Positions 41,090-50,754 of a stretch of DNA of 64,000 nucleotides are shown piece after piece. Each line of letters begins with the position of its first letter. The stretch's first letter is position 1. A program made the translations under genes and the position numbers. Source of the stretch: JACJYC01 sp964558465 (lineage in GTDB: Bacteria; Bacteroidota; Bacteroidia; Chitinophagales; Saprospiraceae); assembly GCA_964558465.1 (NCBI GenBank), contig CAZLEF010000018.1, positions 1-64,000 on the forward strand, written 5' to 3'. The notes beneath the pieces were generated by a model that did no database searches, had not been told where the DNA came from, and was given only the letters and a program-made list of their open reading frames with translations.

Positions 41090-41677
41090 CTATTGGAATT
41101 TCTCCATCAGGCGCTCCTTCATTTTCTGGAACTCCTCTTCTGAAAGAATACCTTTTTCTTTTAATTCCCCGATCTGGGATAATTGGCGGAACAAGTCTTC
41201 GTTGGGGTCTTCTCCTTTAGGCGTCCCGGTTTTCTCTGTTTTCCACTCGGCGGCCCTTTCTTTTCCTTTTTGCAGTTCTTCTTCGTAAGCATCCCTGGAC
41301 TTAAGCGGGTCGAAATTGCTGAAGTCGCCCCCGGCGTCGAAATGTTGTACAAAAACCTGGCCGACGGCGTAAGTGGATGCACCCGACATGATGGCCATGG
41401 ACACCCCTCCGAAAAAGGTGCCAATCCCGGGTATTGCCTTTACCATGCTGGCCCCAACCCGGGCCAGGGTGCTGCCGGTGAGCGCAGAAAGAATGCCTTT
41501 GCCGGAGTTTTCGGAGAACGAAACATCATACACCCGCGCCAACTGCTTGAGCATATCGATCTGAACCGCAGTGACCGCTGCAATATCCAATATCGGAAAG
41601 GGCACCAGGCCTGCGCCCATCGAGACCAATACGTGATTTTTGATAATTTCCTGCGACCTGTCGTATCTCGCGTTCAT
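41090..41677 (-). CDS. DUF697-like membrane protein with C-terminal SHOCT motif
   Basis: 195 residues from the ATG at 41677 (MNARYDRSQEIIKNHVLVS); the longer frame adds unsupported sequence. Residues ~15-115 resemble DUF697/YcjF-type proteins, with two hydrophobic segments (LVPFPILDIAAVTAVQIDML; GIGTFFGGVSMAIMSGASTYAVGQ). Residues ~120-150 are charged, and the last ~33 residues form a SHOCT domain (DLFRQLSQIGELKEKGILSEEE). SHOCT is usually an oligomerisation or recruitment tail. Function unknown. It is divergent from porU, with about 235 bp between the start codons. Confidence 0.78.
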   Translation of the reverse strand: MNARYDRSQEIIKNHVLVSMGAGLVPFPILDIAAVTAVQIDMLKQLARVYDVSFSENSGKGILSALTGSTLARVGASMVKAIPGIGTFFGGVSMAIMSGASTYAVGQVFVQHFDAGGDFSNFDPLKSRDAYEEELQKGKERAAEWKTEKTGTPKGEDPNEDLFRQLSQIGELKEKGILSEEEFQKMKERLMEKFQ

Positions 41678-41877
41678 AATTTCGAATTTAGCATTTGATA
41701 ACTTATTTTGCAAAGGTACGGGGTAAACCCTCCACAAAGCAAGTCCTTAGGCCCAATTGCCCGGATTTTTATACAAGCTGGAAGATTCTCTCGATATTCG
41801 CAATCCGATTCTTGCAAGCTCAAAGACCTTTTTTCCAGCTGCTTTGTTAATTTACAATAACCCTCGGGGCAGGGCGT

Positions 41878-41885
41878 TATTTTTG
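41878..41885 (+). promoter_or_regulatory. Putative porU -7 box (TATTTTTG)
   Basis: TATTTTTGCA, 28 bp before the porU ATG; the same TTATTTTTGCA string precedes porV by 30 bp. Fits TAnnTTTG. A -33 box is not obvious. Confidence 0.5.
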
Positions 41886-41912
41886 CAGTTCAAATTACAG
41901 GAGCATCAGGGT

Positions 41913-44900
41913 ATGAAAAAGATTTACTTCGCGTTCTGCTTGTTACTCGCCTTTTCTTTCGCGGCGCCGGCCCAAACCACCCTTCGGGAAACCCTGGAAT
42001 GGGAGAACGCGCCCCGTATCCTGCAAGGACCGGACGGAGAATACGAACAATGGAATTTTAAAGGCGGCGCCGTTGGCGAAGCCTTTCCCGGCGTACCTTT
42101 TTACAGCGCTGAAATCAAGGTGAACGGCCCCGGCAGTTTGCAGGTCCGGGTACTCGACGCCCGGTATGAAGACCTGCCCTGGAAAAATGCCCCGGGCTGG
42201 AACGCCATCGGCCAGGACCTGAAATTTGAAACCCGGGTGGAACGCGACCGCCGCGAATATTCCGGGATTGTCGCCTTTGCCCCGATCATCCGACAGGGAG
42301 ACCGCTTCCGGAAACTGGTGGACTTTACCCTTCAAATCACGCACCTGCCCGATCCGGCAGGGGCCCCCCGCGGACCCGTTTACACCGAAACCTCCGCACT
42401 GGCCGACGGCGATATTTATAAAATTGCCGTAACGGAAAACGGGGTCTATAAACTCAGCTACGATTTTCTGAAAAAAGACCTCGGCATCGCCAATCTCGAC
42501 CAGGTCGACCCGCGCACGATCAAGCTGTTCGGCAACGGCGGCGGCATGGTCCCGGCCTATAGCGTGGCCGAACGCACAGACGACCTCAAAGAAAACCGGA
42601 TCCGCATCGAGGGTGAAAACGACGGCAAATTCGACGCCGGCGATTACATCCTCTTTTACGGGGAAGGCCCGGACAAATGGACTTTCGACCCCGTTTCCCG
42701 AAAGTTCAATATGGAAAAAAACATCCACGATACCCGGAATTATTATTTCATCAAGATCAGCGCCGGCAACGGCATCCGGGTGGAATCGCGCCCCAATATC
42801 CCTGCAACGGATTTTTCCACTTCTCTTTTTTCGGATTTTCGCCGCGAAGAAAAAGACAAACAAAACCTGCTTTACGACTGGAACATCACCCGCATGGGCG
42901 CCGGTCAGGACTGGTTCGGCGACTGGTTCAAGACGGCCCGGGAATACAGCTACAACGACCTTTTTGACTTCCCCAATCTCGCTACCGGAGAGTCGCACGA
43001 ACTCCGGGTCGAAATGGTGTTGCGCGCCAACGTGAGCTCCCGCTTCCGGGTACAGGTCAATGGAGGGGCTTTTATTGAAAGCAGCCTGGCATCAAGTACC
43101 CGGGTAGGCACCAAAGACGACTATGTGGACAGCTATGCCAACCGGGCCGCCATTGCAGTACCCGTGCAACTGAATAAAAACGATATTGACTTCAAAGTCG
43201 CCTACCCTGTGCCGGCAAGCGCCACACAGGAAACAGAAGGTTGGCTCGATTTCATACAGGTAACTGCCCGCCGCCAACTCATCATGACCGGCGAACAAAT
43301 GGCCTTCCGGGACCCCATCACCCTGGATCATGCAAACGCAACCTATAACCTGCAACAGGCGCCTGAAGGTACGCTGATCTGGGACATCACCGACCCGTTG
43401 AGCCCGCTGGAGCAGCAAAATCAGCGCAGCGGCACGACCTTGTCCTTCGGTATGAACACAGAAAACAAACTGGCCCAGTTTGTGGCTTTTTCTCCGGCGC
43501 AGCCTTTGCTCAAGGCTGAACCCGCAGGCAAGGTTGCCAACCAGAATCTGCACAACCTGGGGCTCTCCCCCCTGGATATGCTCATTGTTTACCATCCCGA
43601 TTTCGAGGCGGCGGCAGAAAAACTGGCGGCTCACCGGCGTTCGCACAGCGGATTTGAAGTCGCTACCGTCAACGTCAACCGGATCTGGAACGAATTTGCT
43701 TCAGGCAAACCCGACCCGGCTGCCATCCGCGACCTGGTCAGGATGATCTACGACCGCTCGGAGACTTTTGCCTATTGCCTCCTGATCGGCGACGGTTCCT
43801 TTGATTCCAGAGACATTTACCAGGTGGGCGGCAATTTTATCCCGACTTACCAGACCCGGTCGCTGAATTCCATTCTGGCTTATCCGGCTGATGATTATTT
43901 CGGGGTTTTAAACGGCTCCAGCGCTGCCGACCCCGTGCAAGGCCGGCTCAATGTCTCGGTCGGACGGCTACCCGTCAAAAATGTTGAGGAGGCGGAATCC
44001 GCCGTCGACAAGATCATCCACTACGACACCAGTCCCAAGGTTTTTGGCGACTGGCGCAACAGGATGGTATTTGTCGGAGATGACGAGGACGGCAACACCC
44101 ATACCCGCGATGCCAACCTGATTGCCGACAAAGTCTTGCAAAACTTCCCGGATTTTAATGTGGACAAATTATTCCTGGACGCCTATCCGCAGGAAGCAAC
44201 CCCGGCCGGCGACCGGTTCCCCTCCATCAATGAAGCCATTGGAAGATCCCTTTACCGCGGGGTACTGGCTATTGTTTACCTCGGGCATGGCGGTCCGAAA
44301 GGCTGGGCCCAGGAAAGGGTGCTGAACATCCCCGATATCCGCAACTGGCAAAACTACGATAACCTCACCTTGCTGGTCACTGCAACCTGCTCGTTCACCG
44401 GGTACGACGACCCCACTTTTGTATCGGCGGGGGAAGAAGCTTTCCTCAATCCGCGCGGGGGTGCAGCGGCCCTCCTGACCACCACGAGGCCGGTTTATGC
44501 CAATGAAAATGCCGACCTGACAGAAGTGACCCTCCTGAACTTGTTCCAGCGGGAAGAAGGCAAGGCGCTGACCCTGGGCGAGGCTTTCCGCCGGGGCAAA
44601 AATGTCAACCTTTCCTCCGGTTTTACGACCAACACCCGGAAGTTCACCCTCATCGGCGACCCTGCCATGCTCATTCCCGTGCCCAATTACGGCGCCGTCA
44701 CCACCACCATCGACGGAAAGGACATTCTATCCGGCAGCGTGGATACCCTTCGCGCCCTGCAAAAGGTCACCATCGGCGGCATGATCGTGGATGAGGACGG
44801 ACAGCCCGCCACTGGGTTCAACGGCCTGGTGTATCCGACCGTGTACGATAAAAAACTGGATGTGACCACCCTGAACCAGGATCCGAGCAGCCCCAGGTAT

Positions 44901-45788
44901 ACCTTTAAATTGCAGAAAAGCATCCTGTTCAAAGGCAAGGCTTCCGTCACGAACGGGCAGTTTGAATTTTCTTTTGTGATGCCCAAAGATATCAACTTTG
45001 AATTTGGCAATGGCAAGATCAGTTATTACGCTGCCGACACCGACCGCAAACTCGACGCTTCCGGCCATTATACCGGTGTGGTGATCGGCGGCACAAGCGA
45101 CAACGCCCTGGCCGACAAAACCGGCCCCAAGGTGGAAGTTTTTATGAACTCCGACGGCTTCGTCTTCGGCAGCATTACCGATAAAGACCCTGTGCTGCTG
45201 GTCAAACTCCAGGATGAAAACGGCATCAATGTGGTAGGCAACAGCATTGGGCACGACCTGGAGGGTGTGCTGGATAAAAACTCCCAGAGCTCCTATCTGT
45301 TGAATGATTTTTACGAAGCAGACACCGATGATTATACCCGGGGTACGGTCCGTTATCCCCTTTCGGCGCTGGAAGAAGGCCGGCACCATATCCAGGTTTC
45401 CGCCTGGGACGTGGCCAACAACAACAGCGAAGGGTTCACTGAATTCATCGTGGCCTCTTCCGAAGGGATCGCCCTCGAACATGTACTGAATTTCCCGAAT
45501 CCTTTCACCGATCAAACCTGTTTCCAGTTTGACCACAATTTTGAAAACGTCAACCTGGATGTCCTGGTACAGATCTATACCATTTCCGGCAGGCTGGTCA
45601 AAACCCTTGAAGCCAGCATTTTATCCGACGGAGCCCTGCGGCAGGACGATTGCATTCCGTGGGACGGCCGCGACGAATACGGCGACCGGCTCGGCCGGGG
45701 CGTATACCTGTACAAGGTCAAAGTACGCGCTGCCGACCTGGAGATCAAAGGTGAAAGTGACTTTTCCAAACTGGTCATCCTGAAATAG
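41913..45788 (+). CDS. porU: Type IX secretion system sortase PorU
   Basis: 1291 residues from the ATG at 41913, which starts a signal peptide (MKKIYFAFCLLLAFSFAAPA); the longer frame is unsupported. Family C25-like cysteine peptidase domain at ~550-910 with catalytic His792 (VYLGHGGPKGW) and Cys826 (VTATCSFTGYDD). C-terminal immunoglobulin-like domains and a T9SS-type end (GIALEHVLNFPNPFTDQT, GVYLYKVKVRA) follow. PorU removes the C-terminal signal of T9SS cargo and attaches it to anionic LPS at the outer-membrane surface with PorV, PorQ and PorZ. Followed by porV at a 214-bp gap. Confidence 0.95.
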   Translation: MKKIYFAFCLLLAFSFAAPAQTTLRETLEWENAPRILQGPDGEYEQWNFKGGAVGEAFPGVPFYSAEIKVNGPGSLQVRVLDARYEDLPWKNAPGWNAIGQDLKFETRVERDRREYSGIVAFAPIIRQGDRFRKLVDFTLQITHLPDPAGAPRGPVYTETSALADGDIYKIAVTENGVYKLSYDFLKKDLGIANLDQVDPRTIKLFGNGGGMVPAYSVAERTDDLKENRIRIEGENDGKFDAGDYILFYGEGPDKWTFDPVSRKFNMEKNIHDTRNYYFIKISAGNGIRVESRPNIPATDFSTSLFSDFRREEKDKQNLLYDWNITRMGAGQDWFGDWFKTAREYSYNDLFDFPNLATGESHELRVEMVLRANVSSRFRVQVNGGAFIESSLASSTRVGTKDDYVDSYANRAAIAVPVQLNKNDIDFKVAYPVPASATQETEGWLDFIQVTARRQLIMTGEQMAFRDPITLDHANATYNLQQAPEGTLIWDITDPLSPLEQQNQRSGTTLSFGMNTENKLAQFVAFSPAQPLLKAEPAGKVANQNLHNLGLSPLDMLIVYHPDFEAAAEKLAAHRRSHSGFEVATVNVNRIWNEFASGKPDPAAIRDLVRMIYDRSETFAYCLLIGDGSFDSRDIYQVGGNFIPTYQTRSLNSILAYPADDYFGVLNGSSAADPVQGRLNVSVGRLPVKNVEEAESAVDKIIHYDTSPKVFGDWRNRMVFVGDDEDGNTHTRDANLIADKVLQNFPDFNVDKLFLDAYPQEATPAGDRFPSINEAIGRSLYRGVLAIVYLGHGGPKGWAQERVLNIPDIRNWQNYDNLTLLVTATCSFTGYDDPTFVSAGEEAFLNPRGGAAALLTTTRPVYANENADLTEVTLLNLFQREEGKALTLGEAFRRGKNVNLSSGFTTNTRKFTLIGDPAMLIPVPNYGAVTTTIDGKDILSGSVDTLRALQKVTIGGMIVDEDGQPATGFNGLVYPTVYDKKLDVTTLNQDPSSPRYTFKLQKSILFKGKASVTNGQFEFSFVMPKDINFEFGNGKISYYAADTDRKLDASGHYTGVVIGGTSDNALADKTGPKVEVFMNSDGFVFGSITDKDPVLLVKLQDENGINVVGNSIGHDLEGVLDKNSQSSYLLNDFYEADTDDYTRGTVRYPLSALEEGRHHIQVSAWDVANNNSEGFTEFIVASSEGIALEHVLNFPNPFTDQTCFQFDHNFENVNLDVLVQIYTISGRLVKTLEASILSDGALRQDDCIPWDGRDEYGDRLGRGVYLYKVKVRAADLEIKGESDFSKLVILK

Positions 45789-45916
45789 AAGGGGCTTCCT
45801 GCACAATTGGCCGAATTACTGCAGGTATCAGCAATAATACACCGCTTTTTGCGTATGTATAATTGGCAAGGAATTTGTTAAGGTTTTTAACACCTTTCCT
45901 CGCCGAAAGAAACAGA

Positions 45917-45943
45917 CATTTTTCAGCCTGCGGGCTGAAAATG
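45917..45943. terminator. Hairpin between porU and porV
   Basis: CATTTTTCAGCC-TGCG-GGCTGAAAATG, a stem of about 11 bp. It may end the porU transcript, in which case porV relies on its own promoter. Confidence 0.55.
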
Positions 45944-45965
45944 CCTTTAATGAGCAAGCATTGAT

Positions 45966-45973
45966 TATTTTTG
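45966..45973 (+). promoter_or_regulatory. Putative porV -7 box (TATTTTTG)
   Basis: TATTTTTGCA, 30 bp before the porV ATG, identical to the element before porU. Confidence 0.5.
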
Positions 45974-46002
45974 CACAATTTTGGTAAAGACAAGTTGATC
46001 AC

Positions 46003-47229
46003 ATGAAAAATCGAGTTTTACGAAGTGTTGGTTTGGCCCTGGGCATTGTGCTGACAACAGGACAAGTTCAAGCGCAATTTTGCACAGAAGGCCCGGGTGG
46101 GAATTTGATTAATCCCGATGGAACCCCTTGCATTAATACGGTAGTTACTGCTGTTCCGTTTTTGCGGATTGTTGCCGATGCCCGTGCAGGCGCTATGGGC
46201 GACGTCGGCGTTGCGATCTCAGCCGATCCGAACGCCATGCACTTCAATGCCGCCAAGCTGGCTTTTGCAGAGCAGGATGTGGCTGTTTCGGCCACCTATA
46301 CGCCCTGGTTAAGGGCTTTGGGCCTCAATGACGTTTATTTGGCCTACCTTACCGGATATTACAAACTGGACGACCTGCAGACCCTCGGATTCGGCCTTCG
46401 GTATTTTTCCCTGGGCAGCATCCAGTTTACCGACATCAACGCGATGCCGCTGCAAACCGGCCGCCCCAACGAATATGAAGTGGCCGCCGCTTATTCGCGC
46501 AAGCTGACGGATAATTTTTCAGCTTCGGTGACCGGTAAATTCATATACTCCAACCTGGCTGCCGGCCAGCAGATCGAGGGCGGCGAGATCATCGAAGCCG
46601 GGCTCGCAGGCGCCGCCGATATCGGATTTTATTACCGCACCCCCATTGAAATGAATTCAGGGGAATCGACCCTGAACGTCGGTCTTGCAGTGACCAATAT
46701 CGGTTCTAAAATTACGTATACGGCTTCCACCGTACGCGACTTCCTGCCGGCCAACTTCGGCCTGGGCGCCGCCTGGGAACTCGAGCTGGACGATTACAAT
46801 ACCTTCACCCTGGCTGCCGATGTCAACAAATTGCTGGTGCCGACGCCTTGCCAGGGTACAAAAGAAGAATGCGATACGGACAACAACGATGTATCCGACC
46901 AGCGGGAAGTGCCTACCGTTCGCGCGCTGTTCTCTTCCTGGAGCGACGCGCCGGAAGGCTTTAGCGAAGAACTCAAGGAATTCAACTTCAGCGTAGGAGC
47001 GGAATACTGGTACGACAAACAGTTTGCCGTCCGCGCCGGATATTATACCGAACACGCCCAAAAAGGCGGCCGCAAATTTTTTACGGTCGGCCTGGGTCTG
47101 AAATACAATATCTTCGGCCTTAATTTCTCTTATCTCGTTCCGACTACCAATAACCGGAATCCGCTGGACAATACCCTGCGGTTCTCTCTTTTATTCGACT
47201 TCGGAGCAACAGACGAGGGGAATAATTGA
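46003..47229 (+). CDS. porV: T9SS outer-membrane protein PorV (LptO)
   Basis: 408 residues, signal peptide MKNRVLRSVGLALGIVLTTG. FadL-like outer-membrane barrel with the PorV start (PFLRIVADARAGAMGDVGVA, DPNAMHFNAAKLAF), internal strands and the terminal strand NPLDNTLRFSLLFDFG. PorV shuttles cargo from the SprA translocon to PorU. Located with porU, as in many Bacteroidota. The expected T9SS clients include the esterase at 4633. Complete and unremarkable. Confidence 0.95.
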   Translation: MKNRVLRSVGLALGIVLTTGQVQAQFCTEGPGGNLINPDGTPCINTVVTAVPFLRIVADARAGAMGDVGVAISADPNAMHFNAAKLAFAEQDVAVSATYTPWLRALGLNDVYLAYLTGYYKLDDLQTLGFGLRYFSLGSIQFTDINAMPLQTGRPNEYEVAAAYSRKLTDNFSASVTGKFIYSNLAAGQQIEGGEIIEAGLAGAADIGFYYRTPIEMNSGESTLNVGLAVTNIGSKITYTASTVRDFLPANFGLGAAWELELDDYNTFTLAADVNKLLVPTPCQGTKEECDTDNNDVSDQREVPTVRALFSSWSDAPEGFSEELKEFNFSVGAEYWYDKQFAVRAGYYTEHAQKGGRKFFTVGLGLKYNIFGLNFSYLVPTTNNRNPLDNTLRFSLLFDFGATDEGNN

Positions 47230-47235
47230 TGCTGG

Positions 47236-47281
47236 CCACGCCTGTGGCGTGGTGGATGCTGGATGCTGGCATCCAGCATCT
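47236..47281. repeat. CCACGCC palindrome and GATGCTGG hairpin
   Basis: CCACGCCTGTGGCGTGG (47236-47252), then GATGCTGGATGCTGGC paired with GCATCCAGCATC. Fills the 63-bp gap between porV and lpxK. Confidence 0.7.
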
Positions 47282-47292
47282 ATTGACAAATT

Positions 47293-48360
47293 ATGATTGA
47301 CAATCTCCTCGGAAAGATCCTCCTTTCGCCTTTTTCCCTCCTTTACCTGTTGGGATCGGGGCTGAACAGCCTGTTGTACCGGACGGGGCTGCTCAAGTCG
47401 ATGTCATTCACTTTCCCGGTGATCTCAGTGGGCAACCTTTCTATCGGCGGCGCCGGCAAAACGCCCCATATCGAATACCTGATCCGGTTGCTCAAGGACT
47501 ACCTCAATGTCGCTACCCTCAGCCGGGGTTACGGGCGGAAAACGCGAGGTTTTATGGAGATACAAACCCATATGACCGCAGAAGAAACGGGTGACGAACC
47601 CCTTCAATTCAAACGCAAATTCCCGGAAATCACTGCTGTCGTAGCGGAAAACCGGGCATTCGGAATTCCGCGCATCATCTCCGACCATCCGGAGGCGCAG
47701 CTCATCCTCCTGGATGACGCCTTCCAACACAGGGCCGTCAAACCCGGCCTCAACCTGCTTTTGACCGAATACGACCAACCTTTTACCCGGGATTTCCCCT
47801 TGCCTTCCGGCCGTCTCCGGGAATGGCGCAGCGCCTATAAGCGGGCCGATGCCATTATCGTCAGCAAATGCCCGGCGGATCTGAGCCTGGAAAAGGCCGC
47901 CGCGATGCGCAGGGAAATCGCCCCTGAACCCCATCAGCGGCTGTTTTTTTCTTATTACGGCTATGGAGCGCCTTACTATATCTTCAATCCGCGTTACCGG
48001 GTGGACCTGAACCAGGAATGGGACGTCCTGCTGATCTGCGCCATTGCCCGGAGGGAGTACTTGCTGTCTTACCTGAAACAGGCCGCCGGTTCGGTCAAAG
48101 TGCTGGCTTACGAAGACCACCATGTTTTCACCAATGGCGAGATCGGGCAGTTGCACACAGAATTCCAGCGCATGGAATCCGACAAAAAAGTGATCCTCAC
48201 CACCGAAAAGGACGCCGTCCGGCTGGAAATGCACCGGCAGTTTCTCCTTGACAACCGAATGCCTATATTTGCCTTGCCGGCGGAGGTGAAATTTCACTTC
48301 GGCGAAGGACCGGCGTTCGATCAGTACGTCAAGGATTTTCTGCTCAATTTTAAGGTGTAA
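47293..48360 (+). CDS. lpxK: Tetraacyldisaccharide 4'-kinase
   Basis: 355 residues. N-terminal membrane-associated helix (LLSPFSLLYLLGSGL), then the LpxK P-loop variant SVGNLSIGGAGKTP (GGAGKT at 52-57) and LILLDDAFQHR (catalytic DDAFQHR block) with the C-terminal LTTEKDAVR motif. Phosphorylates the 4' position of lipid A disaccharide at the inner membrane. It sits two genes from porU/porV, so lipid A and A-LPS supply and T9SS anchoring are genetically close. The acyltransferase starts 4 bp downstream. Confidence 0.96.
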   Translation: MIDNLLGKILLSPFSLLYLLGSGLNSLLYRTGLLKSMSFTFPVISVGNLSIGGAGKTPHIEYLIRLLKDYLNVATLSRGYGRKTRGFMEIQTHMTAEETGDEPLQFKRKFPEITAVVAENRAFGIPRIISDHPEAQLILLDDAFQHRAVKPGLNLLLTEYDQPFTRDFPLPSGRLREWRSAYKRADAIIVSKCPADLSLEKAAAMRREIAPEPHQRLFFSYYGYGAPYYIFNPRYRVDLNQEWDVLLICAIARREYLLSYLKQAAGSVKVLAYEDHHVFTNGEIGQLHTEFQRMESDKKVILTTEKDAVRLEMHRQFLLDNRMPIFALPAEVKFHFGEGPAFDQYVKDFLLNFKV

Positions 48361-48364
48361 GGAT

Positions 48365-49654
48365 TTGAACCCGATACTCATCATCCTCTATTGGCTGTTC
48401 AAGATCGCGGTCCGGCTGGGCGCGTGGATCTATTACCCGGATACCGTGGTTTTACACCGGGAACGGCTCCGGTTCAAAGGCCCGGCCCTGCTGATTTCCA
48501 ACCATCCCAATACGCTGCTGGATGCGTTGAACACAGCCGCCCATGTGCGGGAACAAGTTTTTTTTCTGGCAAATGCCAGCCTTTTTTCCACACCTTTTAC
48601 CAATTGGCTGTTCAATACCCTGTACTGCATTCCCATCCAAAGGCTGACGGATACCGGCGGCAAGCCCCTGCAAAATGATGAGGCGTTTGCCCGTTGCGAC
48701 GAATTTCTGGGCAAAGGAGGCGCCCTGTATATTGCGCCGGAGGGCGCCAGTTGGATGGACCGGAAATTGCGGCCCTTCAAAACCGGCACGGCCCGGATTG
48801 CCTTCAGCGCCGAGTCCCAAAATAATTTCGAACTCGGGTTGATCATCCAGCCGGCAGGGCTTTCCTACAGTTCTTTTCTGCATTGCGGCGGCCGCCTTGT
48901 TGTGAATGCAGCCGAGCCCATCCGGGTTGCGGATTTCCGGGAAGCTTACGAAAAAGACCCGCAGGCTGCCGTCCGCGCGTTAACAACCCTGGCCGAAAAC
49001 CGGACGCGGGAAGCCCTCATCCAAACCACGGACGAGGAAGAGGATCTCCTGGCCCGCCGCCTGGAATCCATGATGCAAAACGAGGAGCCGCTGAAAGGAG
49101 AAGCCCGTTTTTACCGGGAAAAGACGCTGACAGAGGGCCTTTCGGAATTCCACGAACACCATCCCGGGAAATACGCCGCCTTGCTCGACCTGAGTCAACA
49201 ATACTTCAACGCCGGCATCCGGGACTCCGTCATAAAAAAGGCAGGCGGGCGTTCGTGGCCGGTTGTCGTGGCCGGTTTTTTGCCCTGGCTGTACGGTTAT
49301 ATCAACCACCTGCTCCCGGTGGGCATCCCCAGGCTGGCGGTCAAATTGATGAAAGCCTATATCGGCTATACTTCTGCCATCAAATTTTCGGTTGGCGTAT
49401 TGACCGTTCCACTTTTTTACGGGCTGCAAACCCGAGTGATAGCCGCCTGGGCGCCCTGGCCCTGGTTTTGGATCTACCTGCTTTCCCTGCCGGTTTCTGC
49501 GTGGTGGCTTTGGCGGTACAATAAGGTGCTGAAGACCTGGGAGGGTGAACGAACATGGAAGAAACTGGGTGAGGAGCAGCAGGCGGAGCTGAAGGCGATG
49601 CGGCAAACGGTCATCATAGCGATCCGATCGCTCAAAGCGATCGGATCGCTATGA
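48365..49654 (+). CDS. 1-acylglycerol-3-phosphate acyltransferase-like (PlsC family)
   Basis: 429 residues. TTG start at 48365 with AAGG just before it, 4 bp after the lpxK stop; it gives the expected N-terminal membrane helix (ILIILYWLFKIAVRLGAWIYY). Acyltransferase motif I is SNHPNTLLDAL (His with Asp six residues later, a spacing seen in the GPAT-like subgroup), with EGASW and RPFKTGTARIA as motifs III/IV. Two later hydrophobic helices. Transfers acyl chains to glycerol-phosphate or a lipid. The last 15 codons lie in the palindrome 49605-49663, and the stop overlaps the next start (ATGA), so translation is probably coupled. Confidence 0.85.
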   Translation: MNPILIILYWLFKIAVRLGAWIYYPDTVVLHRERLRFKGPALLISNHPNTLLDALNTAAHVREQVFFLANASLFSTPFTNWLFNTLYCIPIQRLTDTGGKPLQNDEAFARCDEFLGKGGALYIAPEGASWMDRKLRPFKTGTARIAFSAESQNNFELGLIIQPAGLSYSSFLHCGGRLVVNAAEPIRVADFREAYEKDPQAAVRALTTLAENRTREALIQTTDEEEDLLARRLESMMQNEEPLKGEARFYREKTLTEGLSEFHEHHPGKYAALLDLSQQYFNAGIRDSVIKKAGGRSWPVVVAGFLPWLYGYINHLLPVGIPRLAVKLMKAYIGYTSAIKFSVGVLTVPLFYGLQTRVIAAWAPWPWFWIYLLSLPVSAWWLWRYNKVLKTWEGERTWKKLGEEQQAELKAMRQTVIIAIRSLKAIGSL

Positions 49655-49663
49655 TGACCGTTT
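49605..49663. repeat. Perfect 28-bp-arm palindrome across a stop/start overlap
   Basis: Left arm 49605-49632 and right arm 49636-49663 are perfectly complementary around CAA. The left arm starts AAACGGTCATCATAGC and the right ends GCTATGATGACCGTTT. The arms include the acyltransferase end and the ATG ATG of the glycosyltransferase, so the start would be closed in an RNA hairpin. Confidence 0.9.
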
Positions 49664-50754
49664 ACCTCCTGGCCACCGCCGTCCAGTTCCTCTTCTGGCT
49701 TGTCGTTTTTTCCCGCCTGGCGTGGTACAACCCTGAAGAAGAGCCTGACGGCGAACCGGAAGACCCCGTCTCCGTGATCATCTGCGCCAGGAACGAAGCA
49801 GAAAATCTCAAAAAAAATTTGCCCCTTATCCTCAACCAAAACTACCGTTTATATGAGGTAATCGTCGTCGACGATAATTCTTTTGACGAAAGTGAAAAAA
49901 TTATTTTGTCGTTTCAGAAAAAATATCCGATCTTGCGGCCATTCTTCGTGAAGCACAAGATACAGCCTGGTAAGAAGGCTGCCCTTACACGGGGAATTGA
50001 AGAGGCTCGATTTGAAAAATTGCTGTTAACCGACGCCGATTGCCGGCCCGCTTCTCCGTTTTGGATCAAAAGAATGCAGGCCGGATTGACCGATAAGGTC
50101 AACATCGTCCTTGGTTTCAGCCCTTATCTTCCAAAAAGCGGGTTTTTAAACCGCTTTATCCGCTTTGAGACGTTTTTTACGGCTATCCAGTACCTTTCCT
50201 TTGCACTTTTAGGATTACCATACATGGGCGTTGGCCGCAACCTGTCGTACCGCAAATCGCTGTTCGAACGGGTAGGCGGATTCAAACGCCATGGTCATAT
50301 CGCTTCGGGCGACGACGATCTTTTTGTCTCCGGAGCAGCCCGCGGCGGCCAGACCGCAATTGTTTTGCAGCCCGAAGCTTTTACTTTCTCGGAAGCTAAA
50401 AGCGACTGGCGAGGTTTCTACTTCCAAAAATCGCGTCACTTGAGCGCCGGTAAACACTACCGGCCGGTCCACCAGGCATTGCTTGGCACTGTGGCGGCTA
50501 GTCAGTTTTTGCACTATGCCTGCTTCTTCGCCCTGCTCCTGTCCGGTGACGACCACCTTCTGTTGACGCTGTTCTTGTTTGTTGCGAGAATGGCGGTAGT
50601 AACCTGGTTGAACGGCCGCATCCTGAAACGATTTAAGGGGTCGGATCTGCTGATCTGGATCCCTGTACTGGATGCCGCACTTGCCCTCTATTACTTCCTG
50701 TTCTCGCCGGTATTGCTCATAAAAACCGGTAAATACACATCATGGAAGCAGTAG
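49651..50754 (+). CDS. Family 2 glycosyltransferase
   Basis: 367 residues, ATG 49651, overlapping the previous stop by 4 bp. N-terminal membrane helix (VYLLATAVQFLFWLVVFSRL) then the GT2 domain (VSVIICARNEAENLKKNL, IVVDDNSFDES, TDADCRPASPFW) and C-terminal transmembrane helices (LLWIPVLDAALALYYFLFS). Likely a membrane glycan-synthesis enzyme; linkage unknown. Followed by the sigma factor gene with a 13-bp overlap (50742-50754), so the three genes 48365-51377 are probably one transcript. Confidence 0.9.
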   Translation: MMTVYLLATAVQFLFWLVVFSRLAWYNPEEEPDGEPEDPVSVIICARNEAENLKKNLPLILNQNYRLYEVIVVDDNSFDESEKIILSFQKKYPILRPFFVKHKIQPGKKAALTRGIEEARFEKLLLTDADCRPASPFWIKRMQAGLTDKVNIVLGFSPYLPKSGFLNRFIRFETFFTAIQYLSFALLGLPYMGVGRNLSYRKSLFERVGGFKRHGHIASGDDDLFVSGAARGGQTAIVLQPEAFTFSEAKSDWRGFYFQKSRHLSAGKHYRPVHQALLGTVAASQFLHYACFFALLLSGDDHLLLTLFLFVARMAVVTWLNGRILKRFKGSDLLIWIPVLDAALALYYFLFSPVLLIKTGKYTSWKQ

